64,000 nucleotides of DNA, taken from contig NZ_JAUSWX010000001.1 of assembly GCF_030815405.1 (NCBI RefSeq), positions 2,852,001-2,916,000 of the forward strand. The letters are read 5' to 3'. Shown in pieces: positions 1-7,390 of this stretch (positions are counted from its first letter, which is position 1; every line of letters starts with the position of its first letter). Source of the DNA: Agromyces albus (GTDB lineage Bacteria; Actinomycetota; Actinomycetes; Actinomycetales; Microbacteriaceae). The position numbers and the translations under genes are program-made. The notes under the pieces were generated by a model. It did not search any database. It was given only the letters and a program-made list of their open reading frames with translations, and was not told the origin of the DNA.

Positions 1-1
1 C

Positions 2-166
2 GTGTGGGTGCTCGCCGGCTACACCGCGCTCGGTGTGCTGACGAACGCCATCTCGCCGAGCCCGGTCGAACGAGCCATCTGGGTGCCGGCGACGATCGCG
101 ATGTCGGCGCTCTGCTTCGGGGTCGCCATCGCCCTGCGCGGGCGGCAGGCGACGCGCGCGAGCTGA
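2..166 (+). CDS. C-terminal fragment of a membrane protein
   Basis: The first 165 bases read as an open frame with no start, ending at TGA 164-166, so this is the last 54 residues of a gene that begins outside the window. The peptide is hydrophobic with two likely membrane segments (around VWVLAGYTALGVL and WVPATIAMSALCFGVAIAL) and ends in a basic tail (RGRQATRAS), as expected for an integral membrane protein with a cytoplasmic C-terminus. I do not recognise the family. The following dinB start is 41 bp downstream. Confidence 0.6.
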   Translation: MWVLAGYTALGVLTNAISPSPVERAIWVPATIAMSALCFGVAIALRGRQATRAS

Positions 167-207
167 AAACCGGCACCGATCCGCACCGGTGTCGACAGAA
201 TGGTCCT

Positions 208-1287
208 GTGAGCCAACGCCGGAGCTCCTGGGTGCTGCACGTCGACCTCGATCAGTTCATCGCGGCCGTCGAGGTGCTCCGGCGTCCCGAGCTCGCGGGC
301 AAGCCGGTGATCATCGGCGGGCGGGGCGACCCGACCGAGCGGGCAGTAGTCTCGACCGCGTCCTACGAGGCCCGCGAGTTCGGAGTCGGTTCAGGGATGC
401 CTCTGCGGATCGCCGCTCGCAAGGCACCCGATGCGGTGATCCTCCCGGTCGACGCCGAGGCCTACCTCGCGGCATCCGAGGAGGTCATGGCGACGCTTCG
501 CGCGCAACCGGGAGCAACCGTGCAGGTACTCGGCTGGGATGAGGCGTTCATCGGCGTGGAGACCGACGATCCCGAGGCGTACGCCCGCCGGCTGCAGCAG
601 GCGGTGCTCGAACGCACCCGACTGCACTGCAGTGTCGGCATCGGCGACACCCTCGTGCGGGCCAAGGTCGCGACCGGGTTCGGCAAGCCCCGCGGGGTGT
701 TCCGGCTCACCGCCGACAACTGGCTCGAGGTGATGGGCGACCGGCCCACCATCGACCTGTGGGGCGTGGGGACGAAGATCTCCCGCCGCCTCGCGGGGCA
801 CGGCATCAAAACCGTCGCCGAATTGGCCGCCACCGACCCCGACAGCCTCGTGGCCGAGTTCGGCCCGCGGATGGGCCCGTGGTACGCCCAGCTCGGCCGG
901 GGCGAAGGCGCACACGTCGTCGACGACACGCCCTGGGTGGCCCGCGGCCACAGCCGGGAGACCACGTACCAGCAGGACCTCACCGAGCCCGCACAGGTCG
1001 AAGCTGCCGTGCGGGAGCTCGCGGCCAAGGTGCTCGAAGACATCGCGGCCGAAGGCCGGCCGGTGATCGGGCTCACGCTCAAGGTGCGCTACGCGCCGTT
1101 CATCACAAAGGTCTTCACCAGGAGAATCTCCGAGACGTTCGACCGCGACGTCGTGTTGGCCGGTGCGCTCGGCCTCGTCGGCAGGATCGAGCCCGGCCGG
1201 CCGATCAGACTGCTGGGACTGCGGGCGGAGATGCCCATGCCCGAGGACGCCCGCGAGGGACACACGCCGACGCGCGGCGGCTGGTGA
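208..1287 (+). CDS. dinB: Y-family DNA polymerase IV, DinB2-like
   Basis: Template-directed lesion-bypass polymerase of 359 residues. Visible motifs are the N-terminal metal site VDLDQF (D13, D15), the nucleotide-binding stretch STASYEAREFGVGSGMPL, the second catalytic acidic pair in GWDEAFIGV, and the HhH region WGVGTKISRRLAGHGI, followed by a little-finger domain. The GTG at 208 is chosen because the homologous N-terminus begins just there and CAGAAT at 196-201 lies 6 nt upstream, the leaderless spacing seen across this window. The residue at the steric gate, usually Phe or Tyr in DinB, is Ile18 (DLDQFIAAVE). Mycobacterial DinB2, which tolerates ribonucleotides, has Leu there. No beta-clamp motif was confidently identified. 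Confidence 0.93.
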   Translation: MSQRRSSWVLHVDLDQFIAAVEVLRRPELAGKPVIIGGRGDPTERAVVSTASYEAREFGVGSGMPLRIAARKAPDAVILPVDAEAYLAASEEVMATLRAQPGATVQVLGWDEAFIGVETDDPEAYARRLQQAVLERTRLHCSVGIGDTLVRAKVATGFGKPRGVFRLTADNWLEVMGDRPTIDLWGVGTKISRRLAGHGIKTVAELAATDPDSLVAEFGPRMGPWYAQLGRGEGAHVVDDTPWVARGHSRETTYQQDLTEPAQVEAAVRELAAKVLEDIAAEGRPVIGLTLKVRYAPFITKVFTRRISETFDRDVVLAGALGLVGRIEPGRPIRLLGLRAEMPMPEDAREGHTPTRGGW

Positions 1288-1350
1288 GCGCCCGATTCCT
1301 CCAAGCGATGAGCCATGCGTCCACTTCTTACGCAGCTTCGGCATCCGCGT

Positions 1351-1386
1351 TTGGCTCAGAAGTTAGCTAAGGCTAGGCTCACCTGG
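1351..1386 (+). promoter_or_regulatory. Promoter overlapped by an iron box (DmdR/IdeR type)
   Basis: TTGGCT (1351-1356), 17 nt, then TAGGCT (1374-1379) forms a good sigma-A-type promoter. The segment TAAGGCTAGGCTCACCTGG at 1368-1386 matches the actinobacterial iron box TTAGGTTAGGCTCACCTAA at 15 of 19 positions and covers the -10 element. This is where an iron-loaded DtxR/IdeR/DmdR repressor would block transcription. It drives the adenylation/carrier/acyltransferase gene downstream, with a leader of about 90 nt. Confidence 0.65.
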
Positions 1387-1426
1387 TTGCATCACCCGCC
1401 CCCAGAGTGATCGGAGACACTCCAGC

Positions 1427-1474
1427 ATGCCCATGCTCGTGCGCTTCGACCACCTCGCCAGCGGGAGTGAGTGA
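1427..1474 (+). CDS. Possible 15-codon leader peptide
   Basis: An ATG at 1427, preceded by GGAGAC at 1413-1418, opens a 15-residue frame (MPMLVRFDHLASGSE). Its TGA (1472-1474) shares a base with the ATG of the next gene. The arrangement suggests translational coupling in the transcript leader. No homology or function is known to me, and it may be chance. Confidence 0.3.
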   Translation: MPMLVRFDHLASGSE

Positions 1475-4146
1475 TGGCTGAGACGACTGCCGCCGTCCGT
1501 TTCCTGATGCCCACGCGGCCCGATGTGGGGCTCGACCTCCTCGCGGTCGGTGCCGACGACGACCTCGCGATCACCACGGCAGAGCGCACGATGACGCGAG
1601 CTGAGCTGCGAGACCGGGTCGACGACACCCGACGCTTGCTCGGAGACATCCGCCGGCTCGTCTTCGTCTCCTGCACCAACACCGTCGACTCGCTCGTGGC
1701 CTACCTCGCCGCCGTCGCCGGCGGGCACCCGGTGCTGCTCCTCGACGGCTCGGGCAGCGAGCAGGCTGAAGCGCATCGCCGCAACCTCGTCGACCGCTTC
1801 GACCCCGACGTGATCGTCGACGGCAGCGGCGAGGGCGACGTGATCGTCGACGGCAGCGGCGAGGGCGACGGCGGCTTGCGGTTCGAGGAGCGCCGGCCCG
1901 GCACGCGCCACGCACTGCACCCCGAGCTCGCGATGCTCACGAGCACGTCGGGTTCCACGGGGTCGCCGAAGCTCGTGCGGCTCTCGCGCCGCAATCTCAA
2001 GAGCAATGCCGCGAGCATCGCCGAGTACCTCGGACTCCGTTCCGACGACCGCGCGGCGACGACCCTCCCGATGCACTACTGCTACGGCCTGTCGGTGATC
2101 AACAGCCACCTGCTCGCCGGAGCGAGCGTGCACCTCACCGCGCGCTCGGTGGTCGACCCGCTGTTCTGGCGCGAGTTCGACCACGTCGGCGCGACCTCGT
2201 TCGCGGGCGTGCCGTACACCTTCGAGCTGCTCAGCGGCGCCGGGTTCGCAGATCACGTGCCGGCAACGCTCCGGCACGTCACGCAAGCGGGCGGGCGACT
2301 GCCAGCCGACGCCGTCAGGCACTACGCCGGACTCGGACGCGACCACGACTTCCGCTTCTTCGTGATGTACGGCCAGACCGAGGCGACCGCGCGGATGGCC
2401 TACCTGCCGCCTGAACTGGCCGAGGCTCGCGCGGGCACCATCGGTGTTCCGATCCCCGGCGGCAGCTTCCGCATCGACGGCGACGACGAGGGCGAACTCG
2501 TCTATTCGGGCCCGAACGTCATGATGGGCTACGCCGGGGACGCCGGCGACTTCGCGCTCGGCCAGGTGCTGACGGAACTGCGCACGGGGGACATCGCCCG
2601 CCAGCACGACGACGGCCTCTACGAGATCGTCGGGCGGTCGAGCCGCTTCGTGAAGACGTTCGGGCTGCGCGTCTCCCTCGACCGGGTCGAGGAGCTGCTG
2701 CTCGAAGCCGGCATCGATGCCCGTGCCGTCGCGTGCGACGAGCGGCTGGCGGTGTTCGTCCGCGCCGAGCGATTCGTCCCGGCCGCACGGGACGTCATCG
2801 TTGAGCGGCTCGGGCTGCCGGCGCACGCGTTCGCGGTGCACGCCGTGGATCGCTTCCCGCGCACCGCGTCGGGAAAGCCCGATGACGCGACCCTCGTCGC
2901 GCACGCGCGCCGCCTCGAGCAAGTGGAGCCGGATGACGCGACAGCGCCGGCATCGGAGCGGATCCGCGAGCTCTACGCCGAACTCCTCGGGCGGCCGGAT
3001 GCCACTGCGGATGACTCGTTCGTCTCGCTCGACGGCGACTCGCTGAGCTACGTCGAGGTCTCGGTGCGGCTCGGGCGGATGCTCGGGACGCTGCCGAGGG
3101 ACTGGCCCGAACGCGGCATCCGCGAGCTTGCCGCACTCGTGGCGCCCGAACCGAGAGCCACCACCGCCGAGTCGGCGGAGCCGGCCGGCACGAACACGAA
3201 GACTGCACGCCCCCGACGCCGACCACGCACCACCTCGATGGAGACCTCCGTGCTCCTGCGGGCCGCGGCGATCGTGCTCATCGTCGCGACGCACACCGAC
3301 TTCATCGACGTGAAGGGCGGCGCACACCTGCTGCTCGCGGTCGCGGGCTACAACCTCGTGAGGTTTCGGGTCACCGGGGCATCCGGCGCCGCCCGCGTGA
3401 CCGGGTTGCTGCGGGCAGCCGCCTGGATCGCGGTGCCCGCTGTGATCTGGATCGGCGGGGTCGCCATGACGACCGGCTTCTACGATCCGTCGACGGCGGC
3501 GCTCCTGAACGGCGTGCTCGGCCAGCAGTCGGTGTGGTCCGAGCAATGGCAGTTCTGGTTCCTCGAGGCGATCATCTGGACGCTCGTCGGCGTCGCGGCG
3601 CTGCTCGCGATCCCGTGGGTCGACCGGTTCGAGCGGCGGCATCCGTTCGGCCTCGCGCTCATCCTGCTCGCGGTGGCGTTCGCGGTGAGGGTGCTGGTCA
3701 TCGGCGGCATCGAGGCGGAGCGCGTGGAGCGGTACGCGGTGCTCAGCGTCGTGGCCTTCGTCGTGCTCGGCTGGCTCATTGCGCGCGCCGACACCCTCAC
3801 CCGCCGCCTCATCGCGAGCGCGGCCGTGCTCGTCGTCGCGCCCGGGTTCTTCGGCGAGCCGCTGCGCGAGGCCATCGTCGTCGCGGGCTGTCTGCTGCTG
3901 TGCTGGATGCCGGTGCTGCGAGTTCCGCGCGTGCTCGTGCCGACGGTCGTGGTGCTCGCCGCGTCGTCGATGTACGTCTACCTCACGCACTGGCAGGTGT
4001 ACCCGCCGATCGAGGAGGTCTCTCCCGCGCTCGCGACGCTCGCCTCGTTCGCGGTCGGCATCGTGGTGTGGTGGCTCGCCCGCGTCGCCGGGCAGGGTAT
4101 TGCGCGCATGACGCGGGCGAGTGCGGCGCCGTCGACGTCGAAGTGA
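1474..4146 (+). CDS. Adenylation-carrier-membrane acyltransferase fusion
   Basis: Three-part protein of 890 residues. Residues about 1-490 are an AMP-forming adenylation domain: P-loop TSTSGSTGSPK near 155-165, MYGQTEA, GELVYSGPNVMMGY, RTGDIA, and the catalytic lysine K468 in PRTASGKPDD. Residues about 500-570 are a carrier domain with phosphopantetheine serine S523 in LDGDSLSY. Residues about 590-880 hold some nine membrane helices resembling acyltransferase family 3, with a THTDF motif near the start. Inference: a carboxylic or amino acid is activated, loaded on the internal carrier, and transferred across or at the membrane. The start ATG 1474 has GGGAG at 1463-1467. The promoter carries an iron box, so iron starvation is the likely inducer. 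The substrate is unknown. Confidence 0.8.
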   Translation: MAETTAAVRFLMPTRPDVGLDLLAVGADDDLAITTAERTMTRAELRDRVDDTRRLLGDIRRLVFVSCTNTVDSLVAYLAAVAGGHPVLLLDGSGSEQAEAHRRNLVDRFDPDVIVDGSGEGDVIVDGSGEGDGGLRFEERRPGTRHALHPELAMLTSTSGSTGSPKLVRLSRRNLKSNAASIAEYLGLRSDDRAATTLPMHYCYGLSVINSHLLAGASVHLTARSVVDPLFWREFDHVGATSFAGVPYTFELLSGAGFADHVPATLRHVTQAGGRLPADAVRHYAGLGRDHDFRFFVMYGQTEATARMAYLPPELAEARAGTIGVPIPGGSFRIDGDDEGELVYSGPNVMMGYAGDAGDFALGQVLTELRTGDIARQHDDGLYEIVGRSSRFVKTFGLRVSLDRVEELLLEAGIDARAVACDERLAVFVRAERFVPAARDVIVERLGLPAHAFAVHAVDRFPRTASGKPDDATLVAHARRLEQVEPDDATAPASERIRELYAELLGRPDATADDSFVSLDGDSLSYVEVSVRLGRMLGTLPRDWPERGIRELAALVAPEPRATTAESAEPAGTNTKTARPRRRPRTTSMETSVLLRAAAIVLIVATHTDFIDVKGGAHLLLAVAGYNLVRFRVTGASGAARVTGLLRAAAWIAVPAVIWIGGVAMTTGFYDPSTAALLNGVLGQQSVWSEQWQFWFLEAIIWTLVGVAALLAIPWVDRFERRHPFGLALILLAVAFAVRVLVIGGIEAERVERYAVLSVVAFVVLGWLIARADTLTRRLIASAAVLVVAPGFFGEPLREAIVVAGCLLLCWMPVLRVPRVLVPTVVVLAASSMYVYLTHWQVYPPIEEVSPALATLASFAVGIVVWWLARVAGQGIARMTRASAAPSTSK
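1811..1870 (+). repeat. Perfect 30-bp tandem duplication, in frame
   Basis: Two identical adjacent 30-bp units (1811-1840 and 1841-1870) encode a doubled ten-residue segment, DVIVDGSGEG twice, in a loop before the adenylation P-loop. The identity suggests a recent slippage or duplication that keeps the frame. Confidence 0.95.
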
Positions 4147-4168
4147 CGCCACGCGGCGCCGCGTCACG

Positions 4169-4564
4169 CTACATCGTCGATTGCAGCAGCTCCTGAGCCC
4201 GAGCGTTGTCGCTCGTCGCGAGCACGATGCGGTTCCCACTGGCCATATACACGAGCGCGATGTTGATCCCGGCGTCGCCCAAAGCGCGCGCCAACGTGCC
4301 GAACCGGCCCGGTGTATCCATGTCGTTGTCGGAGATCGGCGAGCTGACGAACACGTCGGTCTCGCCCTCGACCCTGATGCCGGCGCCGTCGAGCGCTGCC
4401 CGCGCAGCCGGGACGTCCTCAACGAGGACGTGGACGATGCTCCTTCCGTCTCGGACCACCGCGCAGAGGCCCTCGATGTTGACGCCCGCGTTGCCGAGTG
4501 CCTCGCCGACGCGCGCTCCTTCGCCGGGGGTGTCCTCGAGTGTGAGCAAGAGATCCTTCGCCAT
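4169..4564 (-). CDS. Tandem ACT-domain protein
   Basis: Small cytoplasmic protein of 131 residues made of two ACT-like modules, about 3-65 (LLLTLEDTPGEGARVGEALG, then NAGVNIEGL) and 75-130 (DTPGRFGTLARALGDAGINI). ACT domains bind amino acids or similar ligands and normally regulate a partner, but there is no catalytic domain here. The ATG at 4564 is preferred over upstream codons because GGGAGGTG sits just before it. The gene faces the acyltransferase gene with 22 bp between the stops. The ligand cannot be told from sequence. Confidence 0.8.
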   Translation of the reverse strand: MAKDLLLTLEDTPGEGARVGEALGNAGVNIEGLCAVVRDGRSIVHVLVEDVPAARAALDGAGIRVEGETDVFVSSPISDNDMDTPGRFGTLARALGDAGINIALVYMASGNRIVLATSDNARAQELLQSTM

Positions 4565-4635
4565 GATGCACCTCCCATTTCTCGATGGCTCAGGTCTACG
4601 CCGACGCCTGCGCGGCGTCAAACCCCTTACATCGC

Positions 4636-4670
4636 GAAAGCCCCGAGATCACTGGGATCTCGGGGCTTTC
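4636..4670 (-). terminator. Terminator displaced from tRNA-Ser
   Basis: Perfect 15-bp stem, GAAAGCCCCGAGATC and its complement, with a 5-nt loop. It lies directly beyond the tRNA 3'-end copy at 4676-4699. It was probably the terminator of tRNA-Ser on the minus strand before the element inserted, and may now serve the ACT-domain gene region. Confidence 0.75.
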
Positions 4671-4675
4671 AGCGA

Positions 4676-4699
4676 GCGGTACCGGTGGGATTTGAACCC
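4676..4699. other. Attachment site, tRNA-distal copy (24 bp)
   Basis: This segment is identical to 21007-21030, the 3' part of tRNA-Ser including the acceptor strand and T-arm sequence GGGATTTGAACCC. The identity stops at both sides (GAAT here, ACGG in the tRNA). It marks the far end of the integrated element, and the tRNA body is absent here. Confidence 0.93.
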
Positions 4700-4801
4700 G
4701 AATGCGCCACCAGCAACGGCGGGAGCGAGAGTCTAGATGCCCGCACTTACGCGGAAGTTGGGGCCGATTCGGTTAGTGCGCATCGCCTCAATTCCGGCGA
4801 A

Positions 4802-4822
4802 GTGTTGCCATTCCGTTGCCAC
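4802..4822 (+). promoter_or_regulatory. Candidate integrase arm site (left end)
   Basis: GTGTTGCCA-N3-CGTTGCCAC: two direct GTTGCCA units 12 bp apart, 103 bp inside the left att copy. The same 21-bp arrangement, differing only in the central three bases, occurs at 20915-20935 inside the right end. In the excised circle the two would flank the core, as arm-type sites of tyrosine integrases do. Confidence 0.6.
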
Positions 4823-4826
4823 AGGA

Positions 4827-5060
4827 CTACCTCGAGGCTCGCTTCGGCTCAGTCGGGAGGTTACCTAGCCACCGCACGAGCTCGTCTCGCGTGAGTAGCG
4901 GTTTCGTCTTCACATATACCGGCCGCAAGTCACCTGACGCCATCTCGTACTGAATCGTTCGTAGGCTCACCCCCACCGCCTCTGCGGCCTCAGGGAGCGT
5001 GTAAGCGAGTTTCTCGGGTGACCTGTTCTCCACGACTCCATGGTGGCCGATCAACTCCAT
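4827..5060 (-). CDS. Small HTH protein, excisionase/AlpA-like
   Basis: Protein of up to 77 residues with an HTH_17-type fold: YTLPEAAEAVGVSLRTIQYEM followed by the wing-like GDLRPVYVKTKPLLTRDELVRWL. Such proteins are recombination directionality factors or small regulators. It lies 128 bp from the left attachment site, where an excisionase would be at hand. The start is uncertain: ATG 5060 falls in a duplicated 19-bp block, and a GTG 27 bp downstream would also keep the whole domain. Confidence 0.7.
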   Translation of the reverse strand: MELIGHHGVVENRSPEKLAYTLPEAAEAVGVSLRTIQYEMASGDLRPVYVKTKPLLTRDELVRWLGNLPTEPKRASR

Positions 5061-5072
5061 GGTGGCCGATCA
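5035..5072. repeat. 19-bp perfect tandem repeat over a start codon
   Basis: Positions 5035-5053 and 5054-5072 are identical. On the minus strand each unit carries GGCCACCATGGAGT, so the duplication creates two ATG codons in different frames at the beginning of the HTH gene. It could be a repeated operator or a slippage duplication. Confidence 0.9.
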
Positions 5073-5117
5073 ATCGACGACGAGAAGAGTGTGTGAACTC
5101 TCCCGACTTTCAATCAG

Positions 5118-5363
5118 TCACGCCGACGTTGTCGGCTGCGAACGCATCCACGCGTAGAGCTCGGCCTCGTCGTAGCGCACGCGAGCGCCAACCTTCAGGT
5201 ACGGCGGGCCGACCTTCCGTGCGCGCCAATTCGCGAGCGTCTGCATGGCAAAGCCGGTGCGCACCACGACCTCGGCTGGCGTGAGGTACACGGGGAGGCC
5301 CGGCGCTCGTCGAGGAGGAGCTCCCGGCGCCGCCGCAATGCTCTCCTCACGCGCCGGGGTCAC
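5118..5363 (-). CDS. Second small HTH protein, excisionase-like
   Basis: Protein of 81 residues. After a loose Pro/Ala/Arg-rich N-terminus comes YLTPAEVVVRTGFAMQTLANW with GPPYLKVGARVRYDEAELYAWM, a standard HTH_17/MerR-like module that recognises DNA. The GTG at 5363 is chosen because GGGAG precedes it by about 7 nt; the upstream frame lacks a plausible coding region. It lies just upstream, in the same direction, of the 4827-5060 HTH gene. Which of the two is the excisionase cannot be decided. Confidence 0.72.
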   Translation of the reverse strand: MTPAREESIAAAPGAPPRRAPGLPVYLTPAEVVVRTGFAMQTLANWRARKVGPPYLKVGARVRYDEAELYAWMRSQPTTSA

Positions 5364-5558
5364 GCGGCCGCTCCCGAGTGAGTCCGAGGCATGGGAGCGC
5401 AATCGGCGATGATCAGGAGAGGGGATGGGAGCCTGGCCATTCCCGGAGTCTAGAGCTCTGTGAGGGTTGGGGTCCATCTGAAGGAGACCCGGAATTGCAG
5501 GGCACGGCCCCTGCATAGGGGGGCGAACCGGTACCAGCTCGCGGATAGGCTCAGCGCC

Positions 5559-6161
5559 ATGAAGAGGCTGCTCCCAATCACGACCCTCGCAGCGAGCCTC
5601 CTCGTCGTCGTCTTCGCTCTCACCGGATGCGCGGCAGCTGGTGAGAGCGTCGAGAGCGCAGCACGTTCCGCCGCCGTCGCCGAAGATGAGACCCCAACAG
5701 CTACAGAAGAGGTCGTCGATCTCGCGTCCAAGACCAATCCCGGTGAGGTGTGCGACCCGCACAACCTCAACGACGTCATCTGCGCCGCGTTCTATCCAGA
5801 CCTGGCTGTGATCAACATGACCTCTGCGCCGCGCGGGATGGAGCCGCTCGCTTCGCTGCCCGAGGCGGATAGGATCGCACTCGCCCATCAGGCGTGCGAC
5901 GCCCTCACGGCCGGGGCGACGAAAGACACGCTCGTACTCGTCGACACCATCCGTGAGTCCGAGAACGACCCACGCGATAACAACCGCGTCCTGTTCAGCG
6001 CCGGGACGCTCGCCTACTGCAACGAACACCTCGAGGACACCGACGCCGGGTACCGCTTGGGCTGGATTATCAACGCGTACCGGCAGATGGGCGAAGCCGC
6101 CGCCAAGGAATCGTTCGCGGACGGCACGGTTATTCAGCCTCCGGAGCGGCCGGAGCAGTGA
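5559..6161 (+). CDS. Lipoprotein encoded by the element
   Basis: Protein of 200 residues with a signal peptide (MKRLLPITTLAASLLVVVFA) and lipobox LTGC, so it is expected to be lipid-anchored outside the membrane. The C-terminal half (ADRIALAHQACDALTAGA to LAYCNEHL) resembles DUF732-like secreted domains, with paired cysteines. TAGGCT at 5546-5551 lies 7 nt before the ATG, indicating a leaderless transcript that could be made in the lysogen. Lipoproteins in prophages often act in superinfection exclusion, but nothing here proves that role. Confidence 0.75.
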   Translation: MKRLLPITTLAASLLVVVFALTGCAAAGESVESAARSAAVAEDETPTATEEVVDLASKTNPGEVCDPHNLNDVICAAFYPDLAVINMTSAPRGMEPLASLPEADRIALAHQACDALTAGATKDTLVLVDTIRESENDPRDNNRVLFSAGTLAYCNEHLEDTDAGYRLGWIINAYRQMGEAAAKESFADGTVIQPPERPEQ

Positions 6162-6218
6162 CTCACGACTGAGGCAGCTCTGACCGGAGAGTCGGTGCGG
6201 CGGCGTATGGTGAGGCGC

Positions 6219-6386
6219 ATGAAGGTCTGTCCGAGGGACGGCGGCCGGCTCACTGAGATCAGGAGCACCCGTCAAGGCATGCGATCGGGGCGCCGCATAG
6301 CATCGGCGCCGGTCGTCACGGGGTATCTGTGCGAGCACGGGCACACGCTCAACATGGGAGAGCAGCCGGTCGACGTCGACGAGTAG
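6219..6386 (+). CDS. Small zinc-ribbon-like protein
   Basis: Protein of 55 residues (MKVCPRDGGRLTEIRSTRQ at the start) with CPRDGG near the N-terminus and a later CEHGH, which could make a Cys/His zinc site. TATGGT at 6206-6211 is 7 nt upstream of the ATG, so leaderless expression is likely and the start is well supported. It follows the lipoprotein gene. Family unknown. Confidence 0.6.
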   Translation: MKVCPRDGGRLTEIRSTRQGMRSGRRIASAPVVTGYLCEHGHTLNMGEQPVDVDE

Positions 6387-6535
6387 TAGCTCCGTGGGTG
6401 TGTGGGGCAGTCCGACGCGGCCCCCTACTTGGGAGGGCGAGGCGGGACCGAACTCGAGCGGCGGCGGGCGAGCCTCCCGCACGAGCCTTTGCGGTGGTCA
6501 GAGCACACGACCGCATCGCCCGCGCACATTGCGTC

Positions 6536-6685
6536 TTAGTCGACCACGAACCTCCGGTCAGTGTTTCGGATCATGGCGAGGTACGCGCGTGCACCTTCCT
6601 CAGTCTCGCCGTCACGGATATACGCGGCGACGATCTCATCGTCGGTCGCATGCTCCACGTCGTTGAGGGTCAAGGGGGTGATCAC
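6536..6685 (-). CDS. 49-residue acidic protein (easily missed)
   Basis: A GTG at 6685 opens a 49-codon frame (MITPLTLNDVEHATDDEIV at the start, RNTDRRFVVD at the end). TAGCCT at 6692-6697 lies exactly 6 nt upstream, the leaderless signature. The peptide is acidic and looks helical, with clean codon use. It occupies the otherwise empty stretch 6387-6751. Function unknown. Confidence 0.6.
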   Translation of the reverse strand: MITPLTLNDVEHATDDEIVAAYIRDGETEEGARAYLAMIRNTDRRFVVD

Positions 6686-6751
6686 GCGAGCAGGCTACGC
6701 CTCTGGCGCCGCGGCCGCACCCTCGGTAGAGAACTCCCCGGCCTCGGGAAG

Positions 6752-7312
6752 TTACGGCAGGTAGACGCTCGCGTGCTGCATCTCGGATGACGTGTCGTCG
6801 AGCCACGCGATGTCGAGTTCTTTGACGCGCAGCGCGAGACGACGCTCTGTACGCACGACGATCGCCGACCCCGGCTCGAGTGTCGGTCGATCAGCGACCA
6901 TGCGGACGAGCGCCGAGTGTTCTTGCGGCACCGTTGTTACACCAACCTCACGTGCGCCGATGGAGCCGATATTCCGTAGACGGAACGTGTCGGGTTCGCT
7001 TCGTTCCTCGACGGCCCATTTCACCTCGGGCTGCGGCACGAGCGCACGAAGCTCGGCCGGCGCATCGGTCGGGCGCACGTGGAGGACAGCCGAACGGGCA
7101 CTGATGATCTCGATCGCTTCCGCGATCCGCTCGGCCGCATCCGCGCTTCGCAGCAACGCTGCGGCCGCGTCCCCCCGCGCGTCTTGTGCAGCGGCGTTCG
7201 CCCGTCCAGCCGCTCTCGACGCACTCGCCGACCGGAAGAACCCCACGACACCGCCGACGAGCCCTGCTGCACCGAAGATCAGGGCGAGGATGTCGGCGGT
7301 CTCCCACGTCAT
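6752..7312 (-). CDS. Membrane-anchored protein of unknown function
   Basis: Protein of 186 residues with one N-terminal membrane segment (ADILALIFGAAGLVGGVVGF), a coiled-coil alanine-rich stretch to about residue 75, then a globular domain including FRLRNIGSIGAREVGVTTV that reads like a beta-rich fold. ATG 7312 is preferred because TACGCT at 7320-7325 lies 7 nt upstream. It belongs to the bidirectional cargo cluster of the element. It resembles no family I can name. Confidence 0.65.
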   Translation of the reverse strand: MTWETADILALIFGAAGLVGGVVGFFRSASASRAAGRANAAAQDARGDAAAALLRSADAAERIAEAIEIISARSAVLHVRPTDAPAELRALVPQPEVKWAVEERSEPDTFRLRNIGSIGAREVGVTTVPQEHSALVRMVADRPTLEPGSAIVVRTERRLALRVKELDIAWLDDTSSEMQHASVYLP

Positions 7313-7390
7313 GCCTTGGAGCGTACAGGCCAAGCGGGACTTTCACTGCAGACCGTACGATGCCGAACGTTTGACAGGGTACTCGCGCAC

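Noticed and set aside
1363..4578. Very long open frame on the minus strand opposite the acyltransferase gene
   Set aside because: Its translation is Arg/His/Glu-rich with no domain pattern, while the plus strand shows an ordered adenylation-carrier-membrane protein; it is a high-GC shadow frame.
4676..4740. A second tRNA gene at the left end of the element
   Set aside because: Only the 24 bases of the 3' end match tRNA-Ser; no anticodon arm follows, so it is an attachment-site copy.
5364..6482. N-terminal extension of the HTH frame ending at 5118, running opposite the lipoprotein gene
   Set aside because: Only the last 81 residues form a domain and a GTG with an SD site marks the likely start; the extension overlaps a gene with signal peptide and promoter.
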